Origin: Paenibacillus_AA sp045062745
Lineage (GTDB): Bacteria > Bacillota > Bacilli > Paenibacillales > NBRC-103111
Direction of reading: 5' to 3'
NCBI RefSeq assembly: GCF_045062745.1
Contig: NZ_JBJGED010000041.1
Location: forward strand, 1-64,000
Length of the DNA stretch: 64,000 nt
Shown one piece after another: positions 16,372-25,234 of this stretch. Within the stretch, counting starts at the first letter, position 1, and each line of letters starts with the position of its first letter. The notes beneath the pieces were generated by a model that was not told where the DNA came from, made no database searches, and saw only the letters and a program-made list of their open reading frames with translations. The position numbers and the translations under genes were made by a program.

Positions 16372-17250
16372 TTAGCCGTTCTTCAGCACGAATTGAGCCG
16401 TCGTGTAGGCGTATTGCAGCGCCGCGTCGCGCATGCCGTCAGGCAGCGTCCGCACCGAATTGTGCGCTTCGTACGTGAAGTCGCCCGAATAGTCGACTTC
16501 GCGCAGCGCAGATACGACTTCCTTCCAATCAATCGTGCCCAGGTACGGCAGCAAATGCTGGTCATGCATGCCGTTGTTGTCTTGTATATGCAGCGACTTC
16601 AGCCATGGGCCCAGCATGCGGATCGAAGGCGCCTGACGCAGACCCTGCCGATGGCCGTGACCGGTATCCCAGCACGCGCCGAACAGCGGGTGGTCGAGCT
16701 TCGTAAGCAGCTCCGCCAGCTGTTCGGGAATCGCGCAATAGATTCTGCGGTAAAGCCCCGTTTGGCCGCTGGTACGGTCGAAAATGTTCTCCAGGGCGAT
16801 CCCGACGCCTGTCTCTTCCATGACGGGAAGCAGCTTGCGATAAAACTCGACGTTGTAATGGAGCACCTCCTGATGCGACTCTTCCCCTCGGAGCGACAGC
16901 GGGCTCGGGTGGAAGACGACCCACGGCACGCCCAGAATGCCCGCCATCCGAATCGACCGCGAAGCCATCTCGAGAAACGATTCGACATTGAGGCCCATGA
17001 CCATTTCGCTAAAAGAGCCCCCATGGACAGGTCCGTGACTTTGCGTAAAGCGCACCCCGTGGGCATCGGCTATGGCCCGGATGTTTTGCGCCCACGCCTC
17101 CTCTTCTTGCCAGGTCATCTTGGCAACAGTCTCCTGATAATCCCAATAGTTGAAATCCAGCGCCAGGAAACCCGCTTCCTTGACTCTGCGAATTTGTCGA
17201 TCGATCGGGTGATCGATTTCGAAAACGTTCAATGAGGTGGAAATGTTCAT
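16372..17250 (-). CDS. Sugar phosphate isomerase/epimerase (xylose-isomerase-like TIM barrel)
   Basis: 292 aa AP-endonuclease-2/xylose-isomerase-like TIM barrel. Visible family features are E-N at about 148-149 (G-I-A-L-E-N-I-F), C-W-D-T-G-H-G-H near 195, S-L-H-I-Q-D-N-N near 220 and E-A-H-N near 268; these supply the metal-binding Glu, Asp and His residues. It interconverts or isomerises a sugar or cyclitol derivative in the cytosol. It lies 60 bp after the permease pair in the same direction, so it probably acts on the imported sugar. Confidence 0.88.
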   Translation of the reverse strand: MNISTSLNVFEIDHPIDRQIRRVKEAGFLALDFNYWDYQETVAKMTWQEEEAWAQNIRAIADAHGVRFTQSHGPVHGGSFSEMVMGLNVESFLEMASRSIRMAGILGVPWVVFHPSPLSLRGEESHQEVLHYNVEFYRKLLPVMEETGVGIALENIFDRTSGQTGLYRRIYCAIPEQLAELLTKLDHPLFGACWDTGHGHRQGLRQAPSIRMLGPWLKSLHIQDNNGMHDQHLLPYLGTIDWKEVVSALREVDYSGDFTYEAHNSVRTLPDGMRDAALQYAYTTAQFVLKNG

Positions 17251-17310
17251 GTGTGTATAAGCCTCCCGGATGATGTGAATGGATAGGATCGAATGTCCAG
17301 CTCTCTCTTT

Positions 17311-18141
17311 CTAGCTTTTGACGGCTCCCGAAATTCCCTCGTAGAAATAACGCTGCATGAAAATGAACACCAGCATGACGGGGACGAGAGAGATCGTCGC
17401 GCCTGCGGCCATCCCGGTCCAATCGGTGCGGTACAATTGGGTAAAGTTCAGCATGCCGACCGATAGCGTCTTCAGCTCGGGCTTCGTAATGGTCAGCACG
17501 AGCGGCGTCAGGAACGAGCTCCACGTCCAGATGAACTGCATGATCGACGCAGTCGCGACGATCGGCATCGAGTTCGGCAGCGCCACGCGCGCGAACGTCT
17601 TCACGAAGCCGGCGCCGTCCATGAGCGCGGACTCCTCGATTTCTTTCGGAAACTTGGAGAAAAAGGCGGCGAACAGCAGGATAAACAACACGTGCGCACC
17701 CGACGACTCCGCAAAAATCAGGCCCAGATACGAGTTCTTGATGCCCAAATATTGGACGAGCTGGTACAGCGGGATGATTGTGTAGCCTTTCGGAATGAAC
17801 TGAAGCGCCACGATAAATCCGATCATCGCGGTTCGACCGGGAAACGCCACCGTCCCGAGTGCATATCCGGTCAGACAGCTCAAGATGACGACGATCACGA
17901 CGGTCGATACCGTGATGATGGCGGAGTTTCCGAAATAATGGGAGATCTTCGCCACTTCCCAGGCCCGGGTGTAATTCTCCCACATGAACACCTCGGGAAT
18001 CGGATTAATGGCTGCTTTATAAAAGGTGGTGTTGTCTTTCAGCGAAGACGATACCATCCACACGAACGGATAGATCCAGACAATGCCTACGGCGATCAGC
18101 AACACGTGAATGATCAAACGAGCCGTTTTGGAGCTTGTCAT
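17311..18141 (-). CDS. Carbohydrate ABC transporter permease, MalG family
   Basis: 276 aa with six membrane helices. The EAA loop (E-E-S-A-L-M-D-G-A) lies near residues 167-175, and the C-terminus ends Q-R-Y-F-Y-E-G-I-S-G-A-V-K-S as in many MalG/LacG permeases. It overlaps the MalF-type gene by 4 nt (ATGA) and forms a heterodimeric channel with it. The ATPase is not encoded here. Confidence 0.93.
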   Translation of the reverse strand: MTSSKTARLIIHVLLIAVGIVWIYPFVWMVSSSLKDNTTFYKAAINPIPEVFMWENYTRAWEVAKISHYFGNSAIITVSTVVIVVILSCLTGYALGTVAFPGRTAMIGFIVALQFIPKGYTIIPLYQLVQYLGIKNSYLGLIFAESSGAHVLFILLFAAFFSKFPKEIEESALMDGAGFVKTFARVALPNSMPIVATASIMQFIWTWSSFLTPLVLTITKPELKTLSVGMLNFTQLYRTDWTGMAAGATISLVPVMLVFIFMQRYFYEGISGAVKS

Positions 18142-19100
18142 CCTTCTCCTCCTCTTCCGGCGAGCTTGCTTTTCTTACCGTCGCTTCCCGCTTTCATGCC
18201 CAGCCAGCCGAAGAACAAGCTGATCACGAGCACGAACAAGCCGAGATAGACGCCCGCAGCCGATGCGTAGCCGACTCTGGCACCGCCAAAATCAGAAGCG
18301 AACGCATATTTGTATATGAACAACTCGATCGTTTCCGTATGATGATACGGGCCGCCATCGGTCAATGTTTTGACCAGGTCGAAAACATGCAGGCTGCCTC
18401 CGACGGTCAACAGAAGAATGGTTGCCGCAACCGGCTTCAATAGCGGCAGCGTAATCTTCATCAGCATTTTCCAATAGCCCGCTCCGTCAATTTTCGCGGC
18501 TTCGTACAAGTCGACCGGAATCATTTGCAAACCTGCCAACCAGTAAATCATGACGACTCCGATATGCTTCCATGAACCGACCACGATGAGCATGATCATC
18601 GCGAGCACAGGGTCCAGCCAGAACCGGATCGGTTCGTCGATCCACCCGATGCTCTGCAGGAGCTGGTTCGTGAAGCCCTGAATCCCAAAAATATTGTTAA
18701 ACATGATGCCGATGATCGACGAAACGGTGACGACGGGCAGGAAATAAAGTGTGCGGTAAATCGATTTTCCCTTCATAGCCGGGTCGTTCAGCACCAGTGC
18801 CAGCAAAAACGAGACGACTACCGTCAGCGCCGTGGCGGAAAGGCCGTAGATCAAGGCGTTCTTAAAGCTGTTCCAGAACATCTCGTCGCGAAGCAGCTCG
18901 GCGTAATTGGCGAAACCGACGAAATGCTTGAGCGGCCCCAGGCCGTCCCACTCGTAGAACGAATAAACATAGCTCATCACGATCGGGTACAGGGAAGCAA
19001 GCAGAAAATACAGTAACTGAGGCAATATAAATATGTAGGCCCACATATACTTACGGCGAAGCTGCGGATTGACCTTCGTTCGTGTTTTCCCGATCCGCAT
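18138..19100 (-). CDS. Carbohydrate ABC transporter permease, MalF family
   Basis: 320 aa with six helices and the EAA motif E-A-A-K-I-D-G-A near residue 208. It has the family's early Y-S-F-Y-E-W-D-G-x-G segment after helix 1. It lies 105 bp after the lipoprotein gene, with a hairpin between, and overlaps the MalG-type gene by 4 nt. With the lipoprotein and MalG partner it forms a CUT1 sugar importer. Confidence 0.93.
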   Translation of the reverse strand: MRIGKTRTKVNPQLRRKYMWAYIFILPQLLYFLLASLYPIVMSYVYSFYEWDGLGPLKHFVGFANYAELLRDEMFWNSFKNALIYGLSATALTVVVSFLLALVLNDPAMKGKSIYRTLYFLPVVTVSSIIGIMFNNIFGIQGFTNQLLQSIGWIDEPIRFWLDPVLAMIMLIVVGSWKHIGVVMIYWLAGLQMIPVDLYEAAKIDGAGYWKMLMKITLPLLKPVAATILLLTVGGSLHVFDLVKTLTDGGPYHHTETIELFIYKYAFASDFGGARVGYASAAGVYLGLFVLVISLFFGWLGMKAGSDGKKSKLAGRGGEG

Positions 19101-19120
19101 GCAATCCCTCCTGATTCTTC

Positions 19121-19190
19121 GAAAAAGAAAGACACGGCTCCCCGCCGTACCTCGGACAGTCTGGGACTGTGAGAAGCCGTGTCTCTTTTT
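19121..19190 (-). terminator. Attenuating hairpin after lipoprotein gene
   Basis: AGACACGGCT (19130-19139) pairs with AGCCGTGTCT (19175-19184). A second small hairpin ACAGTC/GACTGT sits in the loop. A T-rich tail (TTTCTTTTTC) follows on the minus strand. Partial termination here would give more binding protein than permease. Confidence 0.7.
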
Positions 19191-19205
19191 CTGTCTTGTT
19201 GGTCG

Positions 19206-20684
19206 TTACTTGTTGTAGTTTTGTCCCGGCACCCAATCCGAGAAAATAAAGTCTTCCGGCTTCACGGCGCCGCCCGACCCGTCGATAGCCCGCTTGAGTG
19301 CCGCGTTGTTATCATCCGTCAGCTTTTGGAGCGGTTTCTCCAAATCCTTAAGCTGACCCTGCAGGTAACCGAGGAAGATCGTGCCGATGTTCTCTTTCGG
19401 CGCGAAGCCGCTGTATTGCGCCATCACGTCGGTCGCGGCCGGATTGTGCTTGTAGACGGTCGGCGTTAGCCGCTTGAAGTCCAACATCATCTTGGAGATT
19501 TTCTCATATTGCTCGAACGGCGGTTTTGCATCCTTTATGAGTTCAGGTTTTTTGGAAGGCAGTGTCTGGCCGGTTTTGATAACTTCCGCGTACATATTCT
19601 CGTTCAGATACTCAAGGAATGCCTTCACTTCGGGCCAATGCTTCGTATCTTTCGAAACGTAGAGGTATTCGCCGGAACCGCCCTCGAAGTATTGGAACTG
19701 CGGACCGCCGTTTTTGGACGGGATCGGCACGACTCCCCAATCCTTGGCCGTGAATACCTCGGGGCCGCCTTTATCATCCGCGCTCAGGTATTGGCCGCTC
19801 CAGTTGCCTCCGACCATGAAGGCGACCTCGCCCGTTTTCAGCAGCGAGTAGGCTTTACCCGTATCCGCGTCGATCGTGGCGGGATGCAGCACTTTCTCGT
19901 CATACGCCTTCTTGAGGTATTGCATCGTTTCGATATAGCCAGGCGTGTTATAGTTGTATTGCCCCGTCTTGTAGTTGAATCCGGATTCCGGCGTAATGGG
20001 GGCCGAAAGCTGGTTCAGCAGGTACGACGCCATATAGTTCGTCTTTGCTCCGAAGGTTAGGGCGTACGTCTTGCCGCCGGATTTCTTGCCCAGTTCTTTG
20101 CCGAACGTAAGAAATTCGTCCCACGATTTGGGGATGTCCGCTTCCTTGTAGCCGAGACTTTCCAACACTTTTTTGTTGTAATACATCATCAGCGCGCCAT
20201 GCAGGGAAGAGTACAACGGGAATGTGTAAACGACTCCTCCGATGCTGCCGTAACCTTCCGCGAACGTACCGTCCGTGTAATTGCCGTAAGTGGTCTTCGG
20301 GAATACTTCATCGAGACTGTGGACTCTGCCCAGCTTGACCAGCTGCGCGATCGTATACCCCGTCGGTCTGACGAAGACGTCCGGCAAATCGTTGCCGGTG
20401 ATCGCCGCCTGGAATTGCGCAACGTCGCCTCCGCCTTCCGGCATATTTTCCAGCTTCACCGTAATATTCGGATACTTCTGCTGGAATCCGGCGATCACGG
20501 TGTTGAACGTGTCTTTCCCCAGGCGGTTCCACATCGTGATCGTCACGGGCTTCGTCGACGCCGAAGCCCCGCCCTTCGCTGGCTCGGAGGTAGCATTGCC
20601 GGAACTATCTTCCTTCGAGCATCCTGATAGAATACCGCCGACAATCATCATGACTGCTAGGATACTAAGACCGAATTTTTTCAT
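19206..20684 (-). CDS. Extracellular sugar-binding lipoprotein (CUT1, SBP type 1)
   Basis: 492 aa. The signal has the lipobox I-L-S-G-C near residue 22, followed by a Ser/Gly/Ala-rich linker. The T-I-T-M-W-N segment at the mature start, and W-S-G-Q-Y and M-V-G-G-N-W later, are usual in bilobal family-1 binding proteins. It captures an unidentified sugar outside the membrane for the MalF/MalG-type permeases downstream. An AraC regulator gene lies upstream, and a candidate cre site sits 55 bp before the start. Confidence 0.93.
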   Translation of the reverse strand: MKKFGLSILAVMMIVGGILSGCSKEDSSGNATSEPAKGGASASTKPVTITMWNRLGKDTFNTVIAGFQQKYPNITVKLENMPEGGGDVAQFQAAITGNDLPDVFVRPTGYTIAQLVKLGRVHSLDEVFPKTTYGNYTDGTFAEGYGSIGGVVYTFPLYSSLHGALMMYYNKKVLESLGYKEADIPKSWDEFLTFGKELGKKSGGKTYALTFGAKTNYMASYLLNQLSAPITPESGFNYKTGQYNYNTPGYIETMQYLKKAYDEKVLHPATIDADTGKAYSLLKTGEVAFMVGGNWSGQYLSADDKGGPEVFTAKDWGVVPIPSKNGGPQFQYFEGGSGEYLYVSKDTKHWPEVKAFLEYLNENMYAEVIKTGQTLPSKKPELIKDAKPPFEQYEKISKMMLDFKRLTPTVYKHNPAATDVMAQYSGFAPKENIGTIFLGYLQGQLKDLEKPLQKLTDDNNAALKRAIDGSGGAVKPEDFIFSDWVPGQNYNK

Positions 20685-20738
20685 GATTCGTGTTTCCTCC
20701 TCATGGTATTTAATGATTCAACTTGGCTTGCATTCCTT

Positions 20739-20752
20739 ATGAAGCGCTTACG
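20739..20752 (-). promoter_or_regulatory. Candidate cre (CcpA) site
   Basis: The minus-strand sequence CGTAAGCGCTTCAT matches TGWAARCGYTWNCW at 12 of 14 positions, including the AAGCGCTT core. It lies 55 bp upstream of the lipoprotein start. Confidence 0.4.
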
Positions 20753-20925
20753 AGAAATCAATCTGCATGCCGGATTGATATGGATTCATTGTAACAACGA
20801 GCTTTCAGCCAAGTAAGTGACGAATCCGCTATTAACCTGCACGATTCGGCTGACTCTAACGGCTTTGTAAAAGGACGGTTAAGGTGTGTTAAACCGCTGT
20901 AAACAAAGGATTATCGTACAAAAAT

Positions 20926-20961
20926 AAAAAATCTTTCAGACTGAAGCCTGAAAGATTTTTT
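20926..20961 (-). terminator. Rho-independent terminator of AraC gene
   Basis: Perfect 14-bp inverted repeat (AAAAAATCTTTCAG at 20926-20939, complement 20948-20961) with an 8-nt loop, followed on the minus strand by a T-rich tail. It separates the AraC gene from the sugar operon. Confidence 0.9.
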
Positions 20962-20980
20962 ACGTTACACTCCGATTCGG

Positions 20981-21850
20981 CTATGCTAACGAGCTCTCTT
21001 TCATTCCTTCCCACCTGTTCCGTTTCCGGTACATGCCGGGGCTGGTGCCGTAGAAGGACATGAACTTCCGGGTGAAGAACGCCGGCGAATTAAAGCCGAC
21101 TTCCGTCCCTATATCCAGAATCGATTTGTTCGTGGATAGAAGGAGTCTCGCCGCCTGCTTCAGCCGATGCTTCTGGAGGATGTCCGTGATCGAGTGACCG
21201 ACCTGCTCCTTGAACAAGTGCGTCAATCTCGACGGAGACAAGCACACCTTCTGGGCAAGGTCGTTCAACTGAATTTGCTGCGCGTAATTTTGCATGAGAT
21301 ATTGAACGACTTCCTGGATCCGCGGATCCAGCACAGCTTGCTCTTTCTCCCTCTGATACCTGGAGAGCAGCAAAATGATTTCCTCCAGGGCGTTCACGGC
21401 CAATTCTTCCGACATCGGACCGACGGACTGGTTGTGATGCAGCAAACGCTCGAACGCTTTGTGCACATAATCCCGGATATAAGAATCGTCCAGCCGCAAA
21501 TAGAGCACGCCGTCCACATTCTCGGTGAAGGACAGCCAGCTGTAAAAGCTCGGCCGCGGGGTGAAATGGCACCACATTTTCTCCCACACGCTGCCCGCAG
21601 CGGTGTAGTATTCCTGCGGCGTTCCGGGAGCGATCAGAACGACGTCGCCGTACTTGCATTCGTACGTATGAGAAGGGCTTTCGACAATACCGGTGCCGGA
21701 AACGGTGTACATGATCAGCCAATCGCGCGTTCCTTTGGGCCGATGACAGAAGTAACCGTGCTCCTTGCGGTATAATTCCGTCGAGAGAATGCCGGGCGGC
21801 CGGTTTTTGGGCGTTACGAAATCTGCAGGATAGTAAGGTTTTCCGCTCAA
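20981..21850 (-). CDS. AraC family transcriptional regulator with N-terminal cupin
   Basis: 289 aa. Residues about 20-110 form an AraC-type cupin (G-D-V-V-L-I-A-P-G-T-P). Residues about 180-280 hold two HTH motifs (I-Q-L-N-D-L-A-Q-K-V-C-L-S-P-S-R-L and I-L-D-I-G-T-E-V-G-F-N-S). It is a sugar-responsive activator type. It ends at its own terminator, then the importer operon starts in the same direction, which suggests local control of sugar uptake. Confidence 0.92.
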   Translation of the reverse strand: MSGKPYYPADFVTPKNRPPGILSTELYRKEHGYFCHRPKGTRDWLIMYTVSGTGIVESPSHTYECKYGDVVLIAPGTPQEYYTAAGSVWEKMWCHFTPRPSFYSWLSFTENVDGVLYLRLDDSYIRDYVHKAFERLLHHNQSVGPMSEELAVNALEEIILLLSRYQREKEQAVLDPRIQEVVQYLMQNYAQQIQLNDLAQKVCLSPSRLTHLFKEQVGHSITDILQKHRLKQAARLLLSTNKSILDIGTEVGFNSPAFFTRKFMSFYGTSPGMYRKRNRWEGMKESSLA

Positions 21851-21952
21851 AAGACCTCATCCTTTCCTCGCCGTACTGAAAGCGTTTTTATTGACCTCCG
21901 TTACTACTATAACTTATCTTAGAAGATTACGAAAACCTCTACGTGTAAAAAA

Positions 21953-22657
21953 TCAGTAAAAATTCGCAAGGATGCCTTGGCTGCTGACCGACAGATTGGC
22001 CTCATACAGGTGGGAAACGTCGCCGACGCCCAGGCATCGCGGCACCGCCCACTGCTCGGACCGGGCATCCATCAGAATCGTCGTCACCGAGCTGGGCGCC
22101 AGCCAACATCCCGACCACAGCATCGGAAGCGGCATTTCCAGCAGGTGCGCCAGCCATGCGAGGCCGAACCCCATATGGCAGAACACGGCGATTTTGCGCT
22201 CGTTCGGCTGCAGAATGCGGTAACGCCCTTCTTCCCTGCGGAATCCCGCTGCCTCCATGAAGCGGTCCGAATGGGACCGAATTTCAGCAAAGCCCTCGCG
22301 GATGGCCGGGTTGCGGAAAGGCTCAGCCTCGTGAAAATTGTCGCTCGTCAAGAACGGCTTCCAGCCGCGAATGATTTCTCCGTCCACATTCCAGGCGGGG
22401 ATCGGACGGCCCTTCGTATCGACCGTTTGCCAGTTCTGAATCTCGGCCAGCCAGTCCTGCGTTTCGAACGGCAGGCCTGTCAATTCCCGGGTGTAATTCA
22501 TCGTATGTTGAGCTCTCTGCAACGGAGAGCAGAAGATACTGTCGATGTTTTCCCGGAGCATCCGATTCGCCAGCGCTTTGGCCTCCAGGTGACCGCGCGG
22601 CGTGATGGTATCGTTTTCGTAATCCGGATCAGCGTGCCTGATGATGTAAATGCGCAT
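21953..22657 (-). CDS. Histidine phosphatase family protein (phosphoglycerate-mutase-like)
   Basis: 234 aa. The N-terminal I-I-R-H-A-D-P-D carries the catalytic RH pair, F-C-S-P-L-Q-R-A-Q the second Arg, and F-C-H-M-G-F the second His near residue 165. The family removes phosphate from small molecules or proteins through a phospho-histidine. It lies upstream of the AraC gene in the same direction and may act on a phosphorylated sugar, but that link is inference. Confidence 0.88.
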   Translation of the reverse strand: MRIYIIRHADPDYENDTITPRGHLEAKALANRMLRENIDSIFCSPLQRAQHTMNYTRELTGLPFETQDWLAEIQNWQTVDTKGRPIPAWNVDGEIIRGWKPFLTSDNFHEAEPFRNPAIREGFAEIRSHSDRFMEAAGFRREEGRYRILQPNERKIAVFCHMGFGLAWLAHLLEMPLPMLWSGCWLAPSSVTTILMDARSEQWAVPRCLGVGDVSHLYEANLSVSSQGILANFY

Positions 22658-22936
22658 GCGTACACTCCTTCAGTGATGGTGAAGATCAGGGCTTTGTTTG
22701 TTCCCCGTGCAGAGGCCGATCGGCGCGACAAATCGGTGAAGCCATAATCGACAGCAGCATCATCCGAGCTCTCCTTGCGCTATGAGCCATATCTCGTTCA
22801 TCGATGCAGACCCCCTGCCTGAAATTATATAGAACCGGGTCGGGGCGATGTAACGTCGATGCGGCTGTGAGTCTTCACGATTCCGCTATTTTTCCTGTGC
22901 AGGATTGTCTTCATGGGTTTAAGAGTGTCTCAGTGC

Positions 22937-23140
22937 CTAATCTTTACCCGTCAACAATCGTCTCCCGAACTGCAGGCGTGCTTCAAGTTCGATCCTATAC
23001 TTGCAATCTTCGCAGCAATGCATACCTTTTCGGTTTCGTTTCACGAGGTCGTAAGCTTGGGTTCCCTCGAAGACCTCAAACTCACTTCTGCAAATATAAC
23101 AGGTCGAATGCAAACGAAATCTGTTGAATTGTTCCTGCAT
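22937..23140 (-). CDS. Small zinc-ribbon protein (YlaI/DUF2197-like)
   Basis: 67 aa with two C-x2-C knuckles (C-Y-I-C near 14-17 and C-C-E-D-C near 42-46), the pattern of small Firmicutes zinc-ribbon proteins such as YlaI. A GGGAGGGGG site precedes the ATG. It is divergent from the TetR gene, whose promoter lies just 42 bp away, so both may be under the same repressor. Function unknown. Confidence 0.6.
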   Translation of the reverse strand: MQEQFNRFRLHSTCYICRSEFEVFEGTQAYDLVKRNRKGMHCCEDCKYRIELEARLQFGRRLLTGKD

Positions 23141-23181
23141 CGAAATCCCCCTCCCGTCAACGACGACAAAGTCCAGTACTA

Positions 23182-23210
23182 TTGACGTGTTAACCGCAAC
23201 GCGATATAAC
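23182..23210 (+). promoter_or_regulatory. Sigma-A promoter of TetR gene
   Basis: TTGACG (23182-23187) and TATAAC (23205-23210) are separated by exactly 17 nt. The predicted start point falls at the left edge of the 20-bp palindrome that follows. Confidence 0.75.
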
Positions 23211-23221
23211 TAAATAAAATC

Positions 23222-23266
23222 TAAATAACACACTGTATTAATTATTTTAATACAGTGTGTTATTTA
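23222..23266. promoter_or_regulatory. Perfect 20-bp inverted repeat, TetR operator
   Basis: Arm TAAATAACACACTGTATTAA (23222-23241) and its exact complement (23247-23266) flank a 5-nt centre. It lies just downstream of a sigma-A promoter and 18 bp before the TetR start. A repressor bound here would block its own transcription start. Confidence 0.8.
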
Positions 23267-23284
23267 AGACAAGGGGCAATACCA

Positions 23285-23890
23285 GTGCCGAAAATCGTGG
23301 ACCATGAACAAAAAAGAAAACTGATCGCCGAATCGGCATGGAATATTATTGAAAATAAAGGGATCGAGCAAGTGTCAATCCGCGCCGTTGCCGCTGCAGC
23401 AGGGTTGTCACCAGGCGCCTTGCGGCATTATTTTTCTACACAGGACGAGCTGTTGTTATTTATTGTGGATTATTATTTGACGAAAGGAGCTGACAAGGCA
23501 GAGGGGCTGGAGATAAGCCGTATTCCGTTGAAAGCCGCTAAGGAAGTGCTTTTAGAGCTGCTCCCAATGGATACCGAAAAACGAACTGCAACCGGCGTCT
23601 GGTGGGTATTCGCCATCCGTTCCCTCACAAGTTCGACGTTGCGGAAAAAAAAAGACGAGCTCACGGATGGACTTCACCACCTGACTAAAACGGTCCTCGA
23701 TCTTCTGGCTAGTGCAGAGCTTCTTCCCCCGTCGATAGACATAGAACTCGAAACGCTTAGACTGGCCGCGGTCGTCGAAGGCTTGACGATCCTCGCATTG
23801 CTTCGCCCCGAGCTATACACACCAGAGACGATTGAGCGGATCGTCATCCTCCATCTCCGGGAGCTTTGCATGCGCAATACGGATGAATAA
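23285..23890 (+). CDS. TetR family transcriptional repressor
   Basis: 201 aa from a GTG at 23285, preceded by AAGGGG at 8-nt spacing; the longer frame would start inside the operator. Residues about 12-55 are a TetR HTH (I-R-A-V-A-A-A-A-G-L-S-P-G-A-L-R-H-Y-F). The C-terminal ligand domain resembles PksA/BetI-like TetR_C6 proteins. It probably represses itself and perhaps the divergent zinc-ribbon gene. No obvious target enzyme or pump follows it; a terminator lies 78 bp downstream. Confidence 0.9.
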   Translation: MPKIVDHEQKRKLIAESAWNIIENKGIEQVSIRAVAAAAGLSPGALRHYFSTQDELLLFIVDYYLTKGADKAEGLEISRIPLKAAKEVLLELLPMDTEKRTATGVWWVFAIRSLTSSTLRKKKDELTDGLHHLTKTVLDLLASAELLPPSIDIELETLRLAAVVEGLTILALLRPELYTPETIERIVILHLRELCMRNTDE

Positions 23891-23967
23891 TTAAGTAGAA
23901 TCAAGCCATACGATGTTACGTTACTTATGTACGGCAGTTCTCCGCGTTGCCTGCAACGGCAAAATTA

Positions 23968-24000
23968 AGGGCCATCCTTCAGCGGATGGCCCTTTCTTTC
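23968..24000 (+). terminator. Rho-independent terminator
   Basis: AGGGCCATCC (23968-23977) pairs with GGATGGCCCT (23984-23993), loop 6 nt, followed by TTCTTTC on the plus strand. It ends the TetR transcript. Confidence 0.8.
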
Positions 24001-24058
24001 TTGTGCTTGCTGCAATGTAATTATATTGTCTCAACATTGATCCAGTAAATGGATTGCT

Positions 24059-24526
24059 TTAATATTCTCCTTTAATGACGAAGAACGAACCTCGAATGGT
24101 GCCAGCCAGTTTGGACTTCTGTCTTGCAAATTTGAACTTCTTCTCTTCCAACTCCTTAGGTACTTCCATCCCCTCAGAGAGCTTGAATCCAACGGCCCGC
24201 TTCTTAGGATCATCCACCGTATACAGGACGTTGACCGCCAGACCATCCTCATAAAAGACGAAGGCCCAATTGATATTTTCTACTTGAAAACGCGATGTTT
24301 CTAGAGGTTGGGCCGCAAACTCAATCCCACGTTCTTCTTTCAAAATTCGGTTCACATAATCAAGCGTCTCCTGGCTTTCGCTGGCTGGTACGACCGTAAA
24401 TTCGTGCTTGTATTTGTTCATGAAGTAACGGGCTTCATTCGCACGCAGACCAGCTAGCGCTTCTGCTACTGGTGAAGATTCCAGACCGACCGTAGACACA
24501 TTTTTAAAATCGACAATAAAGGACAT
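24059..24526 (-). CDS. Conserved hypothetical protein
   Basis: 155 aa, soluble, charged, no signal or membrane helix. It opens M-S-F-I-V-D-F-K-N-V-S-T-V-G-L-E and ends K-S-K-L-A-G-T-I-R-G-S-F-F-V-I-K-G-E-Y. I cannot name the family. AGGAGG precedes the ATG. It follows the second effector-binding gene by 25 bp and is probably co-transcribed with it, so it belongs to the regulon of the WYL regulator or of the effector proteins. Confidence 0.75.
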   Translation of the reverse strand: MSFIVDFKNVSTVGLESSPVAEALAGLRANEARYFMNKYKHEFTVVPASESQETLDYVNRILKEERGIEFAAQPLETSRFQVENINWAFVFYEDGLAVNVLYTVDDPKKRAVGFKLSEGMEVPKELEEKKFKFARQKSKLAGTIRGSFFVIKGEY

Positions 24527-24551
24527 GCCTCATACCTCCTGCTGATATTGT

Positions 24552-25034
24552 TTACTTCTTCACAACCGGAATCCACATTTCACCATAAACGAAGCCGTCT
24601 CGCTGGCCCATCTCAACCGTCGCATTGGGCCCGCCGACATAGGCGTAATTTTCGGCGGCTGGCAGGACTTGTCCGAAGGCAATGCCAGTAAGCATACTAC
24701 TCAACTCATCAGCCGACTTCCCTTCGCCTTTAACGACGAGGTATTGTCCCTTAGGAAATTGGATCACTCGGTGTTCTTCCGGTACCGATGAATCTGTCAT
24801 GACGCCGGCATAATACATCATCTTGTGATTTACCGCTTCGTTTACGGCAAAAATATAGTCGTTCGCAGCAATACTCTTTAACGTGTCAAGCCTTCCATCC
24901 TGCTCCACGGTCCGCCAAAAGTTTTCCTTCTCCTTGTTCATGCCGGCATAGTCCGTGTAATCGCTCTTCAGCTCTGTTCCAATCCCAAGAACGATGAAGC
25001 TGTCTTTTTCCTCAAAGGTATACGTTGCCATCAT
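24552..25034 (-). CDS. Effector-binding (GyrI-like/AraC_E_bind) protein, copy 2
   Basis: 160 aa stand-alone GyrI/AraC effector-binding fold (two SHS2 modules), without a DNA-binding domain. Such proteins bind small hydrophobic or cationic molecules. It differs from the copy at 25681-26163 at about 21 positions by eye, so the pair arose by recent tandem duplication that carried the upstream control region too. A second ATG directly follows the first; the GGGAG-like site fits either. It is followed by a conserved hypothetical gene. Confidence 0.82.
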   Translation of the reverse strand: MMATYTFEEKDSFIVLGIGTELKSDYTDYAGMNKEKENFWRTVEQDGRLDTLKSIAANDYIFAVNEAVNHKMMYYAGVMTDSSVPEEHRVIQFPKGQYLVVKGEGKSADELSSMLTGIAFGQVLPAAENYAYVGGPNATVEMGQRDGFVYGEMWIPVVKK

Positions 25035-25067
25035 CCCAGCTCCTTTTTGAATGGATCAATTGTTGGT

Positions 25068-25127
25068 TGATTCGCTTGATGGGTTTATCATAACCATAAA
25101 TCATGTCAAAATATGATACAGTTTAGA
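25068..25127. repeat. Duplicated control region (copy of 26204-26260)
   Basis: This stretch repeats the intergenic region at 26204-26260: GATGGGTTTAT, then ATCATGTCAAAA, then TGATAC-GTTTAGAGGGC, with a few changes. The minus strand has a TTGACA -35-like box here and ATCAT/ATGAT half-sites around it. It is the control region carried along with the duplicated effector-binding gene. Confidence 0.7.
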
Positions 25128-25234
25128 GGGCAACCGATTGTCCTCTCCCATTGCGCTCCAACCTAATAGTAGTACTTTAGGTAGTAGAAGTCTATCGGAG
25201 TCACGAATGGGCTGGCGTTAATATGGACACCCCA

